Counted from the stretch's first letter, positions 49,094-62,037 are shown. The stretch is 64,000 bases of DNA from Septoria linicola (GCA_024114885.1 CP099424.1:1612001-1676000); one strand, 5' to 3'. Translations and numbers: made by a program. Notes: a model not told the origin generated them from the sequence alone.

Positions 49094-49737
49094 CTCCAAG
49101 CCTTGGAGTTAAACTAAGAGGAGTCTAAAAGAAAGATTTTGGTTACTTAACTCCTCCTTAGTTAGACTTTACAAAGTCCTAAATGCCCTTACTAATATTA
49201 GACCTATTACTAACTACAATATTACTATATAGCACCTAGCTAAACTAGACACCCCCTAAGGCTAAGTACTAGTTAATGTTAAAGACCTCCTCTATAGCAG
49301 CTATTATCTCCTCTACTAGTGTATAGTTACTCTGCTCCCTAGCTTAATACAAGATCCCTACAGCTAAGAATAGTATACTTTAAAGACTATTAGGGAACTA
49401 AGAAGCTGTATAGAATGTAACTAAGTAGGGGACTAGGCTATAAGGAATCTAGGGAGCTATTAGAATTAGCTATAAGAAAGGATAGGGGTAACTTACTAGA
49501 TAGTCTATGTCCTAAATAATCTACTCCTATATAAGAGAGGAGGAAGATCTTATAGAAGGCATTTCTTTTGCCTTTTTATAGGAGATAGTAGTATAGAAAG
49601 TTTGTTAGATTAATAGTTAGTACTGTCTGGTTATTAGTCTGAAAAGCAAGTACTTAATAACTAATTAAGATTAGGACTAGTATTTAAGTACTATAGATGA
49701 TCTGTTGAAAGATCTGACTATATAGTATAAGTAGGAG

Positions 49738-50015
49738 TGTTAAGAATGTATCCCAGATAGTTAGTCTGGATATGGACCTCTGAGCATAGTTCTAGATACC
49801 TAAGGCATCCACCTAAGGCTTAGTAAGAGGTATATCTTGCTTCTCTTTCTTCTCTTCTTAGATAACTAACTCAATTAACTTTGTATTTAGTTCCTAGCAT
49901 ATTGCTACTACACTATGTATATAAGTTAGTTTAAGATTGATCCTCTATTCTTCTTTACTACGCTATACCCTCCTTGACATTATATAGTATCTATAAACGC
50001 TCTCTACTTTTAATA
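49738..50015 (+). repeat. Cop5 3' LTR
   Basis: 278 bp, pairs with 43717-43994; immediately followed by GGAGC. Confidence 0.95.
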
Positions 50016-51623
50016 GGAGCTATAGTATAGAAGATTTATATACTTTAGAAGAGAGTTACTCTTAAACCTTTATAAAGTTACTAACCTAAAGGAAAGAATT
50101 CTAATTCCTAACTAGAAAGAGTATAAGTATAGGATCTATATAATAGGTAAGATAAAGAAATACTTAGGTAAGTCTATTAAGAGAAGACCTAAAAGACTAG
50201 CCCTTATATTAGTAGATATCTATAGACTATTACTATTATTAGTAAAAGGTTTTATATAGTAGCTTAAGATTATTAATAACTTCTTAAGAAAGAAATAGGC
50301 ATTTCTACTTAAGGTTAGATTAGATATACTAACTACTCTTTAGAACTAGAGGATTAAGGTAGAAAGGTAGTTAGTAGTACTCCTTAAGTCTATAAGAGCT
50401 ACTAATGCTAGAGAGATTACTACTTTAATTAAATAGTAGAAGAAGGACTTTAGAATTACCCTTAAGCTAACTAAGGCCTATAATTTACTCTAGAATAGAG
50501 TAGTTAAGAGGTCTATCTAAATATTAGAGGCCTCTATTAGAGTAATACTTAAAAAAAGTAAGATACCTATTAAGTTTTAGCTAGAAGCCCTTAAAGTATA
50601 AGTATATATAAGGAACAAGCTCCTAAATAGACCTAATATTAAGAGATTTAAGCTCTTACCTAATAAAGCTTTTAATAGGATTAAACTAATAGTCTCCTAC
50701 CTTAAAGTATAGGGATATAGAGCTATAGTATATATAGATATAAGAGTATAGCCTTAGTAGGCAAGGAGTAATAAACTAATAAATAGAGGAAAGGATACTA
50801 TATTTATTAGATACTATAATAATATAGTAAAGGTATAGAAGTTCTAGGAGCTAGATATAAAGGCTATTAAGTAGTATACTAATATAATCTTCTTTAAAGA
50901 TAAGCTAGGTAGAGAATTAGACTTAAATATTAAGATTAAGAATCTCTCTAGTTTAGCTCTAGAAAGAAGACCTATTAGAAGGCTAAGAACTATTAGTTAG
51001 GCTACTCTATAAGCTAGTAGGAGTACCCTAGGTACTCCTAGTCTAAGCTAGTAGAAACCTCCTCTCTCTTAGCTATTAGTATAGGTTTAGGAAGGAAAGA
51101 AACTCTTTATATAACTTTTACCTCTACTAGAAGATATAGGAGAGTATAGAAAATTCCTAGACTAAGGGAAAGTTAAGAAAGAATCTAAGAATTCTACTTA
51201 AGAAACTATAGAGATAGATTAGGAGTAGATAGCTCTAAGGTAAACTCTTAGAAAGAGGAAAGTATCCTAAGAACTTAATAGATTTAACTAGAAGCTAAAG
51301 CTAATTAGGCTTAAGCTAGATTAGAATAGTTAGCTAGATAAGGAAATACTTCTAGAGTATTAGGCTTTCTTCTTAGCTATAAGCTCTATTAACCTAGGTA
51401 TCCTATAGGACCTAGAATTCTTAGAGGAAGTTAAAGAGATTATATTCTTAGCTACTAAAGAAGTAGGAATATATAAATAGGAGGTTCTAATCCTAAGGAA
51501 CTATAAAAAAGTAGTAAGTAATCCTAAGTAGGGTTATCTCTAGTAAGAAGCTATTTAGAAGGAGCTAGATATACTTATAAGTAACAATACCTAGACTATA
51601 GTAGTCCTACTAAAAGGGGCTAA

Positions 51624-51900
51624 TATTAAAAGTAGAGAGCGTATTATATACTATATAATGTTAAGGAGGGTATAGCGTAGTAAAGAAGAATAGGGGATTA
51701 ATCTTAAACTAACTTATATATATAGTATAGTAGTAATATGCTAGGAACTAAATACAAAGTTAATTAAGTTAGTTATCTAAGAAGAGAAGAAAGAGAAGCA
51801 AGATATACCTTTTGCTAAGCTTTAGGTAGATGCCTTAGGTATCTAGAACTATACTTAGAAGTCTATATCTAGACTAACTATCTAGGATACATTCTTAATA
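51624..51900 (-). repeat. Cop6 3' LTR
   Basis: 277 bp, pairs with 57645-57921. Confidence 0.95.
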
Positions 51901-52545
51901 CTCCTACTTATACTATATAGTTAGATCTTTTAATAGATTATCTATAGTACTTAAATGCTAGTCCTAATCTTGATTAGTTATTAAGTACTTACTTTTTAGA
52001 CTAATAACTAGATAGTACTAACTATTAATCTAATAACCTTTCTATACTACTATCTCCTACAAAAAGGTAAAAGAAATACCTTCTATAAGATCTTCCTCCT
52101 CTCTTATATAGGAGTAGATTATTTAAGATATAGACTATCTAGTAAGTTACTCCTATCCTTTCTTATAGCTAATTCTAATAGCTCCCTAGATTCCTTATAG
52201 CCTAGTCCCCTACTTAGTTATATTCTATATAGCTTCTTAGTTCCCTAATAGTCTTTAGAGTATACTATTCTTAGCTGTAGGGATCTTATATTAAGCTAGG
52301 GAGTAGAGTAACTATATATTAGTAGAGGAGATAATAGCTACTATAGAGGAGGTCTTTAATATTAACTAGTACTTAGCCTTAGAGAGTGTCTAGTTTAGCT
52401 AGGTACTATATAGTAATATTATAGTTAATAATAGGTCTAATATTAGTAAGAGCATTTAGGACTTTATAAAGTCTAACTAAGGAGGAGTTAAGTAATCTAA
52501 AATCTTTCTTTTAGACTCCTCTTAGTTTAACTCTAAGGCTTAGAG

Positions 52546-55500
52546 TTATCTTTTATATATCTCTTATACAAGGTAGAGCTACCTTATAAACTCCTGAAAC
52601 TATAGTCTATTCTTTAGCTTAGTAAGACTATCTACTACTATCTCTTTTATATTTATATATTCTATAGAGATAAGTCTATTCTACTAGAGCTTTCTTATAG
52701 CATTATATAAGATATTAATATGTTTAGACTTGTTATAAACATATAAGTCCTTAACTAGAGTAAGGGTAGCTTAGTTATTACCTTTTAGCTAAATTAGCCT
52801 AATTCTAGTAATAGTTTCCTAGTTACTAAGGATCCTTAGTTAGTAAGAACATTCTCCTACTAACTCTAGGTATCCAAGCTCTCTTAAAAGAGTACTAAGG
52901 AACTATAACTGTTTTGTATATACTCCTATAGCTATATATTTAGCTTCTATTATAGATATAGCTATAGATTTCTACTTCTTACTTATCTAGGAGATTAGTA
53001 TACTATAAAGGAAGAAGACATATCTAAGGATTAAGACTCTGTTAGTCTTGTCTATTATATAGTTAGAGTCTATATATCTAGTAAGACAGCCTTAACTATT
53101 CCTTAAGTATCTTAGACTAAGGTCTAGGTTTGATCTTAGGTATCTAGTTAGCTTCTTTAGAGCCTTTATATATCCTACTATTAGATTACTAATATAGGAG
53201 CTCAATCTTCTAAAGATAAATAAAATGTCTAGTCTTATAATAGTTATAAGCTATATCTATATTCTAATAATAGATTAGTACTTCTATTTATTACACCTTT
53301 TATTATTTAGTCTAGTAGGCTTTAGACTTTTATAGCTGTCTATTAGTAAAAGAGTTAGTAATATAGTCTCTTAACCTATTCCTATCTTAGCTAGGTTCTC
53401 TTAGATATAGTGCTTCTAGTTAAGTTTTAGCTAGCCTTGCTATCTGTTTCTTATTAGTCTTATTCTAAGAATCTTGTCTGGTTCTCTAAGATCTTTGATC
53501 TTAAAGACCTTACTAAGTTAGTCTTTGAACTAGAGGACATCTTCTAGTCTCTCTATAGTAATAGGTATATTATTAATATAGATTAGGATTATTAGGTCTT
53601 TCCTTTTCTTATAGATTAGAAGATATAGGTCTACTTCTGATTATCTAAATCCTATTCCTTTTAGCTTTAACATATATAGCTAATTCTAGTCTCTTGTAGC
53701 TTACTTTAGCCTATAGAGACTCCTTAGAACTTATAAGACTATACTAGTTAGTAGGTTAATACCTAGTAGTAGGATTATATAGATGTTCTTATATAGGGTA
53801 CTCTCTATAAATACATTATTTATATCTACTTAGTATAGAACTAGGTCCTTCTTATAGACTATAGCCATGAATCCTCTTAGAGTATCCTACCTAACTATAG
53901 GAGCAAAAGTTTCTATATAGTCTACTCTATACTTTTAGAAGAACCCTCTTATAACTAGTCTTGCCTTAAACTTTTTAATAGCTCTACTAAGCTTTCTCTT
54001 AATATTAAAGACCTATCTTAAGGTAACTAAGTTAGCCCCTTTTAGTAGGACTACTATAGTCTAGGTGTTATTACTTATAAGTATATCTAGCTCCTTCTAA
54101 ATAGCTTCTTACTAGAGATAACCCTATTTAGGATTACTTACTACTTCCTTATAGTTCCTTAGGATTAGAACCTTCTATTTATATATTCCTACTTCTTTAG
54201 TAGCTAAGAATATAATCTCTTTAACTTTCTCTAAGAATTCTAGGTCCTATAGGATACCTAGGTTAATAGAGCTTATAGCTAAGAAAAAAGCCTAATACTC
54301 TAGGAGTATTTCCTTGTCTAGCTAACTATTCTAATCTAGCTTAAGCCTAATTAGCTTTAGTTTCTAGTTAAATCTATTAAGTTCTTAGGATACTTTCCTC
54401 TTTCTAAGGGTCTACCTTAGAGCTATCTACTCCTAATCTACCTCTATAGTTTCTTAGGTAGAATTCTTAGATTCTTTCTTAACTTTCCCTTAGTCTAGGA
54501 ATTTTCTATACTCTCCTATATCTTCTAATAGAGGTAGAAGTTATATAAAGAGTTTCTTTCCTTTCTAAACCTATACTAATAGCTAAGAGGGAGGAGGCTT
54601 CTACTAGCCTAGACTAGGAGTACCTAGAGTACTCCTACTAGCTTATAGAGTAGGCTAGCTAATAGTTCTTAGCCTTCTAATAGGTCTTCTTTCTAGAGCT
54701 AAACTAGGGAGATTCTTAATCTTAATATTTAAGTCTAATTCTCTACCTAGCTTATCTTTAAAGAAGATTATATTAGTATACTACTTAATAGCCTTTATAT
54801 CTAGCTCCTAGAACTTCTATACCTTTACTATATTATTATAGTATCTAATAAACATAGTATCCTTTCCTCTATTTATTAGTTTATTACTCCTTGCCTACTA
54901 AGGCTATACTCTTATATCTATATATACTATAGCTCTATATCCCTATATCTTAAGGTAAGAGACTATTAGTTTAATCCTATTAAAAGCTTTATTAGGTAAG
55001 AGCTTAAATCTCTTAATATTAGGTCTATTTAGGAGCTTGTTCCTTATATATACCTATACTTTAAGAGCTTCTAGCTAAAATTTAATAGGTATCTTACTTT
55101 CTTTAAGCATTACTCTAATAGAGGCCTCTAATGTTTAGATAGACCTCTTAACTACTCTATTCTAGAGTGAATTATAGGCCTTAGTTAGCTTAAAGGTAAT
55201 TCTAAAGTCCTTCTCCTACTATTTAATTAAAGTAGTAATCTCTCTAGCATTATTAGCCCTTATAGACTTGAGGAGTGCTACTAACTACCTTTCTACCTTA
55301 ATCCTCTAGTTCTAAAGAGTAGTTAGTGTATCTAATCTAGCCTTAAGTAGAAATGCCTATTTCTTTCTTAAGAAGTTATTAATAATCTTAAGCTACTATA
55401 TAAAACCTTTTACTAATAATAGTAATAGTCTATAGATATCTACTAATATAAGAGCTAGTCTTTTAGGTCTTCTCTTAATAGACTTGCCTAGGTGTTTCTT

Positions 55501-57423
55501 TATCTTGCCTATTATATAGATCCTATACTTATACTCTTCCTAGTTAGGGATTAGAATTCTTTCCTTTAGGTTAGTAACTTTATAAAGGTTTAAGAGTAAC
55601 CCTCTTCTAAAGTATACAAATCTTCTATACTATAGCTCCTACTGTTTTAGATCCTTCTCTAATAGGGTAGTATAGGTATTATTAACCTCTATAGGATTAT
55701 ATAGTAAGTAATATAACTTTTCCTATAGGAGAGGTAATATCTTACTAATAAATAGAACACCTCTAACTAGCTTAGTCTTTATAACTGTTTAGCTATCTAG
55801 AGAGGTAAGAGTGAAATTAGGCTTCTAGACTCTAAATTGCTTACTAAACTAATCCTATAATATAAGATTTACTTCAAGATTAGGAATAAATAGTACCCTA
55901 TTAAGTAGAACTTCTCCTCCTAAGATTCCCTTTATCTATACTAGTCTAGAGTAGGTTATATAGAGGTATCCTCCTCCTACCTTAATCTATACTTTCTTCC
56001 TTAGTAGCTTTACTAATCTAAAGAAGGATAGTTAGTTAGTTATATAGAATAAGGTATAGGAATCTAAGAGCTATTCTTAGAGTAACAACTTACCTTTAGC
56101 CTTAATTATAGAATAGGCCAATTTATCTTAGTTATTATCTTCTAATAGGGAATTATTATTACTTCTAGAACTAGAGTAAGTTCTAGAATCAGAACTAGAA
56201 CTAGACTCCTAGGCTAAAAATCCTTTCTTTAGAAGCTTTCTAGACTTTTCTATCCTCTAAAGCTACTTACCTATTTTCTAAATAACCTTCTTTAGCTTAT
56301 TATATAATAATAACTTATAGACAGCTTTCTTAATATATCTAGCATTCCTTAGTAAAGAGGATCTTCTAACCTTCTCTCTAAGGAATAATCCCTAAGGGTC
56401 CTTCTAGTTCTTAGTACTATTTCTCTACTAGGACAGTTTCTTAGTAGTAGGGAGGTTAGGACAATCCTTTAACTAGTGCTTCCCTTTCTTATAGAGCTAG
56501 TATATTAGTAGAGACTTTCCTTAGTAGGGCTACCTAGAATAGAATATAGCTAGACCTATATCTATCTTGTCTAGATTATCTCTTACCTCTTAGGACTTAA
56601 GTAGAAGGAGAATAGTGTCTATATCTAAGGATAGTTAGGTTATAATAGTATCCTTAGCTGCTTAGTATAATATAGGTAGGGACTATAGGAGATGTTTTAG
56701 CCTTTTCTCTTAGCTCTAGTAGTAAGCTTCCTAAGAATTAATCTTAGTAATCCTCTTACCTAGGCCTCTAAGGTGTCTCTATACTTCCCTAATTATCTTA
56801 TTAGGTAACATCTTGAATATAATAAACTACTTAATTAGACCTATAGTATAGGACTTTAGGACTCTATTATACTTGTTCTAGAGAATTACCTATATCTTAG
56901 CTGCTAGTATAGTAATATACTATGTCTCTAGCTCTATCTTATTATCTTTACTAATACTATATCTGATACTAAACCTATATACTGCATTGTCTTTTAAGAA
57001 GTGTTGATTCTAAGTAATATATATCTAGAGACTAGTGTCCTACTAAACTATATATAGGTTCCCTCTAACAATTAGTTAGCTAATTGCCTAGAACTAGTCC
57101 TTCCCTTCTAGCTTGTCTGTCTATAGCTTGAACTATCTCTTCTAGTTAGTTCTATCTAGGATTAGAATCCTTTAGCTCTTCTTGTCCTCTTAGTCTATTA
57201 TAGAAATAGGTAAATAGAATAAATAATTAGTAGAATGCTTTAGACTAGCTAAGGATTCTAGAGAAGAGTAATTTCTTATAGTAGGGAGACTAGCTCTAAG
57301 GGATAGGGATTCCTCGTATTTAGGAAATTACTAAGACTTAGATCTTTCTCTCTTAGCAGAGTTTCTATTACTAGGTAGTAGGAAGGCTAAGTAGCCTCTT
57401 CTAACTCTAGTAATACTAGGTAT
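52546..57423 (-). pseudogene. Cop6 gag-pol, RIP-inactivated
   Basis: Same 1626-codon ghost frame as Cop4 on the other strand; stop complement tta at 52546-52548. The catalytic motif at 53569-53580 is Tyr-Ile-Asn-Asn. Confidence 0.87.
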
Positions 57424-57644
57424 AATAGTAGAGAACTAGGCAGGTATTAACAAAGTAGAAACATACTACTATCTTATAGAGATCTTTACTAACTTGTATA
57501 CTACTAGGTGTAAACTAGCTTCGTTAGTAATATAGTTAGGGAAACTTCTAGGCCCTAAATGTTTTCTATAAACTATAAGAGATATAAGTAACCTATACTA
57601 ACATAGGTTGCTCCTATTTAGTGTATAAACCTAGGCTTATAACC

Positions 57645-57921
57645 TATTAAAAGTAGAGAGCGTGTTATATACTATATAATGTTAAGGAAGGTATAGCGTA
57701 GTAAAGAAGAATAGGGGATTAATCTTGAACTAACTTATATATATAGTATAGTAGTAATATGCTAGGAACTAAATACAAAGTTAATTAAGTTAGTTATCTA
57801 AGAAGAGAAGAAAGAGAAGCAAGATGTACCTCTTACTAAGCCTTAGGTAGATACCTTAGGCATCTAGAACTATACTTAGAAGTCTATATCTAGACTAACT
57901 ATCTAGGATACATTCTTAACA
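57645..57921 (-). repeat. Cop6 5' LTR
   Basis: 277 bp; primer-site-like sequence (complement of ggcttataacc) lies directly to its left. Confidence 0.95.
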
Positions 57922-60056
57922 GCTAACTTAGTTACCTTAAGATAGGTCTTTAATATTAAGAGAAAGCTTAGTAGAGCTATTAAAAGGTTTAAGGTAAGAC
58001 TAGTTATAAGAGGGTTCTCCTAAAAGTATAGAGTAGACTATATAGAAACTTTTACCTCTATAGTTAGGTAGGATACTCTAAGAGGATTTATAGCTATAGT
58101 CTATAAGAAGGACCTAGTTCTATACTAAGTAGATATAAACAATGTATTTATAGAGAGTACCCTATATAAGGACATCTATATAATCCTACTACTAGGTATT
58201 AACCTACTAACTAGTATAGTCTTATAAGTTCTAAGGAGTCTCTATAGGCTAAAGTAAGCTATAAGAGACTAGAATTAGCTATATATATTAAAGCTAAAAG
58301 GAATAGGATTTAGATAATTAGAAGTAGACCTATATCTTCTAATCTATAAGAAAAGGAAAGACCTAATAATCCTAATCTATATTAATAATATACCTATTAC
58401 TATAGAGAGACTAGAGGATATCCTCTAGTTTAAAGACTAACTTAGTAAGGTCTTTAAGATTAAAGATCTTAGAGAGCTAGACAAGATTCTTAGAATAAGA
58501 CTAATAAGAAATAGATAGTAAGGCTAGCTAAAACTTAACTAGAAGTATTATATCTAAGAGAACCTAGCTAAGATAGGAATAGGCTAAGAAACTATATTAC
58601 TAACTCTTTTACTAATAGATAGCTATAAAAGTCTAAAGCCTACTAGACTAAATAATAAAAGGTATAATAAATAGGAGTACTAATCTATTATTAGAATATA
58701 GATATAGCTTATAACTATTATAAGACTAGACATTTCATTTGCTCTTAGAAGATTAAGCTCCTATATTAGTAATCTAATAGTAGGATATATAAAGGCTCTA
58801 AAGAAGCTAACTAGATACCTAAGATTAAACCTAGACCTTAGTCTAAGATACTTAAGGAATAGTTAAAGCTATCTTACTAGATATATAGACTCTAACTATA
58901 TAATAGACAAGACTAATAGAGTCTTAATCCTTAGATATATCTTCTTCCTTTATAGTATACTAATCTCCTAGATAAGTAAGAAGTAGAAATCTATAGCTAT
59001 ATCTATAATAGAAGCTAAATATATAGCTATAGGAGCATATATAAAATAGTTATAGTTCCTTAGTACTCTTTTAAGAGAGCTTAGATGCCTAGAGTTAGTA
59101 AGAGAATGTTCTTACTAACTAAGGATCCTTAGTAACTAGGAAACTATTACTAGAATTAGGCTAATTTAGCTAAAGGGTAATAACTAAGCTACCCTTACTC
59201 TAGTTAAGGACTTATATGTTTATAATAAGTCTAAATATATTAATATCTTATATAATACTATAAGAAAGCTCTAGTAGAATAGACTTATCTCTATAGAATA
59301 TATAAATATAAAAGAGATAGTAGTAGATAGCCTTACTAAGCTAAAGAATAGACTATAGTTTTAGGAGTTTATAAGGTAGCTCTACCTTATATAAGAGATA
59401 TACAAAAGATAACTCTAAGCCTTAGAGTTAAACTAAGAGGAGTCTAAAAGAGAGATTTTAGTTACTTAACTCCTCCTTAGTTAGACTTTATAAAGTCCTA
59501 AATGCCCTTACTAATATTAGACCTATTACTAACTATAATATTACTATATAGTACCTAGCTAAACTAGATACTTCTTAAGGCTAAGTACTAGTTAATATTA
59601 AAGACCTCCTCTATAGCAGCTATTATCTCCTCTACTAGTATATAGTTACTCTGCTCCCTAGCTTAATATAAGATCTCTATAGCTAAGAATAGTGTACCTT
59701 AAAGGCTATTAGAGAACTAAGAAGCTATATAGAATATAACTAAGTAGGGGACTAGGCTATAAGGAATCTAGGGAGCTATTAGAATTAGCTATAAGAAAGG
59801 ATAGGAGTAACTTACTAGATAGTCTATATCCTAAACAATCTACTCCTATATAAGAGAGGAGGAAGATCTTATAGAAGGCATTTCTTTTACCTTTTTATAG
59901 GAGATAGTAGTATAGAAAGTTTATTAGATTAATAGTTAGTACTGTCTAGTTATTAGTCTAAAAAGTAAGTACTTAATAACTAATTAAGATTAGGACTAGC
60001 ATTTGAGTACTATAGATAATCTATTAAAAGATCTAACTATATAGTATAAGTAGGAG

Positions 60057-60333
60057 TATTAAGAATATATCCTAGATAGTTAGTCTAGATATAGATATCT
60101 AAGTATAGTTCTAGATGCCTAAGGTATCTACCTAAGGCTTAGTAAGAGGTATATCTTACTTCTCCTTCTTCTCTTCTTAGATAACTAACTTAATTAACTT
60201 TGTATTTAGTTCCTAGCATATTACTACTATACTATATATATAAGTTAGTTCAAGATTAATCCCCTATTCTTCTTTACTACGCTATACCCTCCTAGACATT
60301 ATATAGTATATAACACGCTCTCTACTTTTAATA
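60057..60333 (+). repeat. Cop3 3' LTR
   Basis: 277 bp, followed by the TTAAG duplication and then the rest of Cop1. Confidence 0.95.
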
Positions 60334-61247
60334 TTAAGGATTAATCTTAGTAATCCTCTTACTTAGGCCTCTAAGGTGTCTCTATACTTCCCTAATTGTC
60401 TTATTAGGTAATATCCTAAATATAATAAACTACTTAATTAGACCTATAGTATAGGACTTTAGGACTCTATTATACTTGTTCTAGAGAATTACCTATATCT
60501 TAGCTACTAGTATAGTAACATACTATGTCTCTAGCTCTATCTTATTATCTTTACTAATACTATATCTAATACTAAACCTATATACTATATTGTCTTTTAA
60601 GAAGTATTAATTCTAAGTGACATATATCTAGAGACTAGTATCCTACTAAACTATATATAGGTTCCCTCTAATAATTAGTTAGCTAATTGCCTAGAACTAG
60701 TCTTTCCCTTCTAGCTTGTCTATCTATAGCTTAAACTATCTCTTCTAGTTAGTTCTGTCTAGGATTAGAATCCTTTAGCTTTTCTTGTCCTCTTAGTCTA
60801 TTATAGAAATAGGTAAATAGAATAAATAATTAGTAGAATGCTTTAGACTAGCTAAGGATTCTAGAGAAGAGTAATTTCTTATAGTAGAGAGACTAGCTCT
60901 AAGAGACAAGGATTTCTCGTATTTAGGAAATTACTAAGACTTAGATCTTTCTCTCTTAGTAGAGTTTCTATTACTAGGTAGTAGGAAGGCTAAGTAGCCT
61001 CTTCTAACTCTAGTAATACTAGGTGTAATAGTAGAGAACTAGGTAGGTATTAACAAAGTAGAAATATACTACTATCTTATAGAGATCTTTACTAACTTAT
61101 ATACTACTAGGTACAAACTAGCTTCGTTAGTAATATAGTTAGGGAAACTTCTAGGCCCTAAATGTTTTCTATAAACTATAAGGGATATAAGTAACCTATA
61201 CTAATATAGGTTACTCCTATTTAGTATATAAACCTAGGCTTATAACC

Positions 61248-61524
61248 TATTAAAAGTAGAGGGCGTATTATATACTATATAATATCTAGGAGAGTATAGC
61301 GTAGTAAAGAAGAATAGGGGATTAATCTTAAACTAACTTATATATATAGTATAGTAGTAATATGCTAGGAACTAAATATAAAGTTAATTAAGTTAGTTAT
61401 CTAAGAAGAGAAGAAAGAGAAGTAAGATATACCTCTTACTAAGCCTTAGGTAGATGCCTTAGGCATCTAGAACTATACTTAGAAGTCTATATCTAGACTA
61501 ACTATCTAGGATACATTCTTAACA
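61248..61524 (-). repeat. Cop1 5' LTR
   Basis: 277 bp, pairs with 10528-10804, followed by GATAT (61525-61529) and the remaining hAT sequence. Confidence 0.95.
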
Positions 61525-61529
61525 GATAT

Positions 61530-61940
61530 ATATAATAGCGAGCCGTTATTATTCGAATAGTAGTAATTATAATAGTAGAGCGTTATAAGCGATTAAGATA
61601 ACTTTAAAACGTTTATTTACGCTTATCGTTTTAAACTACTAGTAGTTAATAGTAAGCGCTAGATAGTACTAGAATAGTAGTACTAATCTACTTAGCGCTA
61701 AGCTTAGCCTATACTCTTATAGATAGCTATTAATATACTATCCGTATTACTAATAAGCGCTAAGTCCGAGCGTACGTATAGTAGCGCTAGGCGCACTATT
61801 CTATAGATACGCTCGTAGCTCGATAGTACTACTATAACTTAGTCTAAATATACTAAAAGTTAGTAGAAGTTAGATATTACCGAGATTATAGTAGATAGCG
61901 CTATAGAATAAGTTATTACTACTACGTGTATAGATAATCA
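61530..61940 (+). pseudogene. hAT transposase C-terminus with dimerisation domain
   Basis: The frame from 10527 resumes here. Reading through RIP stops, ILSVLLISAKSERTYSSARR at about 61731-61790 is the well-known hAT C-terminal signature (ILSIPATS...ERVFSSA.R type), followed by TIxWxRSxL and KYTKSW. This is the best evidence that the outer element is a hAT. It ends before the non-RIP subterminal repeats. Confidence 0.85.
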
Positions 61941-62023
61941 TTGAGTATTCAGAGTGAATATTGCGATTCAATTCAGTAATTGAATTGAATCTGAATCTAG
62001 GTCATTGAATAACAATATTCAAG
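61941..62023 (+). repeat. hAT subterminal repeats, right, not RIP-mutated
   Basis: Repeated ATTCAA/TTGAAT words; CpA and TpG are normal again from about 61935. Confidence 0.7.
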
Positions 62024-62037
62024 ATTCAACTTCCATG
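62024..62037 (-). repeat. hAT terminal inverted repeat, right
   Basis: Reads ATTCAACTTCCATG on the plus strand, inverted match of 9685-9698. Confidence 0.92.

Larger units (their letters stand above)
43717..50015 (+). mobile_element. Cop5: Ty1/copia retrotransposon in Cop3
   Basis: 6299 bp, the same length as Cop4, LTRs of 278 bp, duplication GGAGC (43712-43716 and 50016-50020). Moderately RIP-mutated; CpA/TpG survive at a level closer to Cop4 than to Cop1 or Cop2. Confidence 0.96.
51624..57921 (-). mobile_element. Cop6: Ty1/copia retrotransposon in Cop3
   Basis: 6298 bp, minus orientation, duplication GCTAA (51619-51623 and 57922-57926). The Cop3 sequence on both sides joins without loss when compared with the same place in Cop2 (near 18558). 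Confidence 0.96.
28748..59412 (+). pseudogene. Cop3 gag-pol, RIP-inactivated and split by three elements
   Basis: The frame starts at about 28748, breaks at 30139 (Gyp1), 43716 (Cop5) and 51623 (Cop6), and ends with TAA at 59410-59412. The Tyr-Ile-Asn-Asn remnant of the catalytic motif is at 58378-58389. Confidence 0.85.
21946..60333 (+). mobile_element. Cop3: Ty1/copia retrotransposon in Cop1, host of four further elements
   Basis: Plus orientation, duplication TTAAG (21941-21945 and 60334-60338). Its own segments are 21946-22375, 28680-30139, 43320-43716, 50021-51623 and 57927-60333, which sum to 6297 bp, identical to Cop2. The inserts are Cop4, Gyp1, Cop5 and Cop6. No base appears to have been lost at any of the four insertion points. 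Confidence 0.96.
11454..61026 (-). pseudogene. Cop1 gag-pol, RIP-inactivated and split
   Basis: Ghost frame equivalent to the Cop4 gag-pol, read leftward from about 61026 and broken by Cop3 (21946-60333) and Cop2 (14676-20972). The reverse transcriptase YVDD position at 12477-12488 reads Tyr-Ile-Asn-Asn. Dense TAG/TAA stops replace Trp and Gln codons. Confidence 0.85.
10528..61524 (-). mobile_element. Cop1: Ty1/copia retrotransposon, interrupted twice
   Basis: Minus orientation, flanked by GATAT. Its own sequence is 10528-14675, 20978-21945 and 60339-61524, together 6302 bp; the few extra bases over its relatives include a lengthened T tract near 11411-11420. LTRs of 277 bp at both ends. Cop2 (14676-20972) and Cop3 with its contents (21946-60333) are inserted in it. 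RIP is very heavy: CpA and TpG are almost gone. Confidence 0.95.
9685..62037 (+). mobile_element. hAT DNA transposon carrying seven nested retrotransposons
   Basis: Total 52,353 bp, of which the hAT itself is only 1351 bp (9685-10527 plus 61530-62037). The ends are inverted: left CATAGAAGTTGAAT, right (complement) CATGGAAGTTGAAT, with further matches (TGAATA) a little inside, and an 8-bp duplication GTACACAC. Many TTGAAT/ATTCAA words lie within 110 bp of both ends, like subterminal transposase-binding repeats of hAT elements. The interior retains frames of the C-terminal half of a hAT transposase, including the dimerisation domain. At 1351 bp it is too short for a whole transposase (usually 600-800 residues), so it is probably an internally deleted, non-autonomous copy. 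It is RIP-mutated except for about 100 bp at each end. Confidence 0.92.

Noticed and set aside
10528..61524. The inverted copia copies taken as one giant inverted repeat
   Set aside because: Each copy has its own LTR pair and target duplication, so the inverted arrangement is due to independent insertions in opposite orientation.
9796..61935. Centromere or telomere-proximal AT-rich block
   Set aside because: No telomeric repeat or satellite array is seen, and ordinary genes adjoin both sides; the AT richness is accounted for by RIP.
9685..62037. Reading the 52-kb element as a cargo-carrying giant transposon (Starship-like)
   Set aside because: There is no tyrosine recombinase gene and no cargo gene; the interior is fully explained by nested retrotransposons and the ends are hAT-type with an 8-bp duplication.
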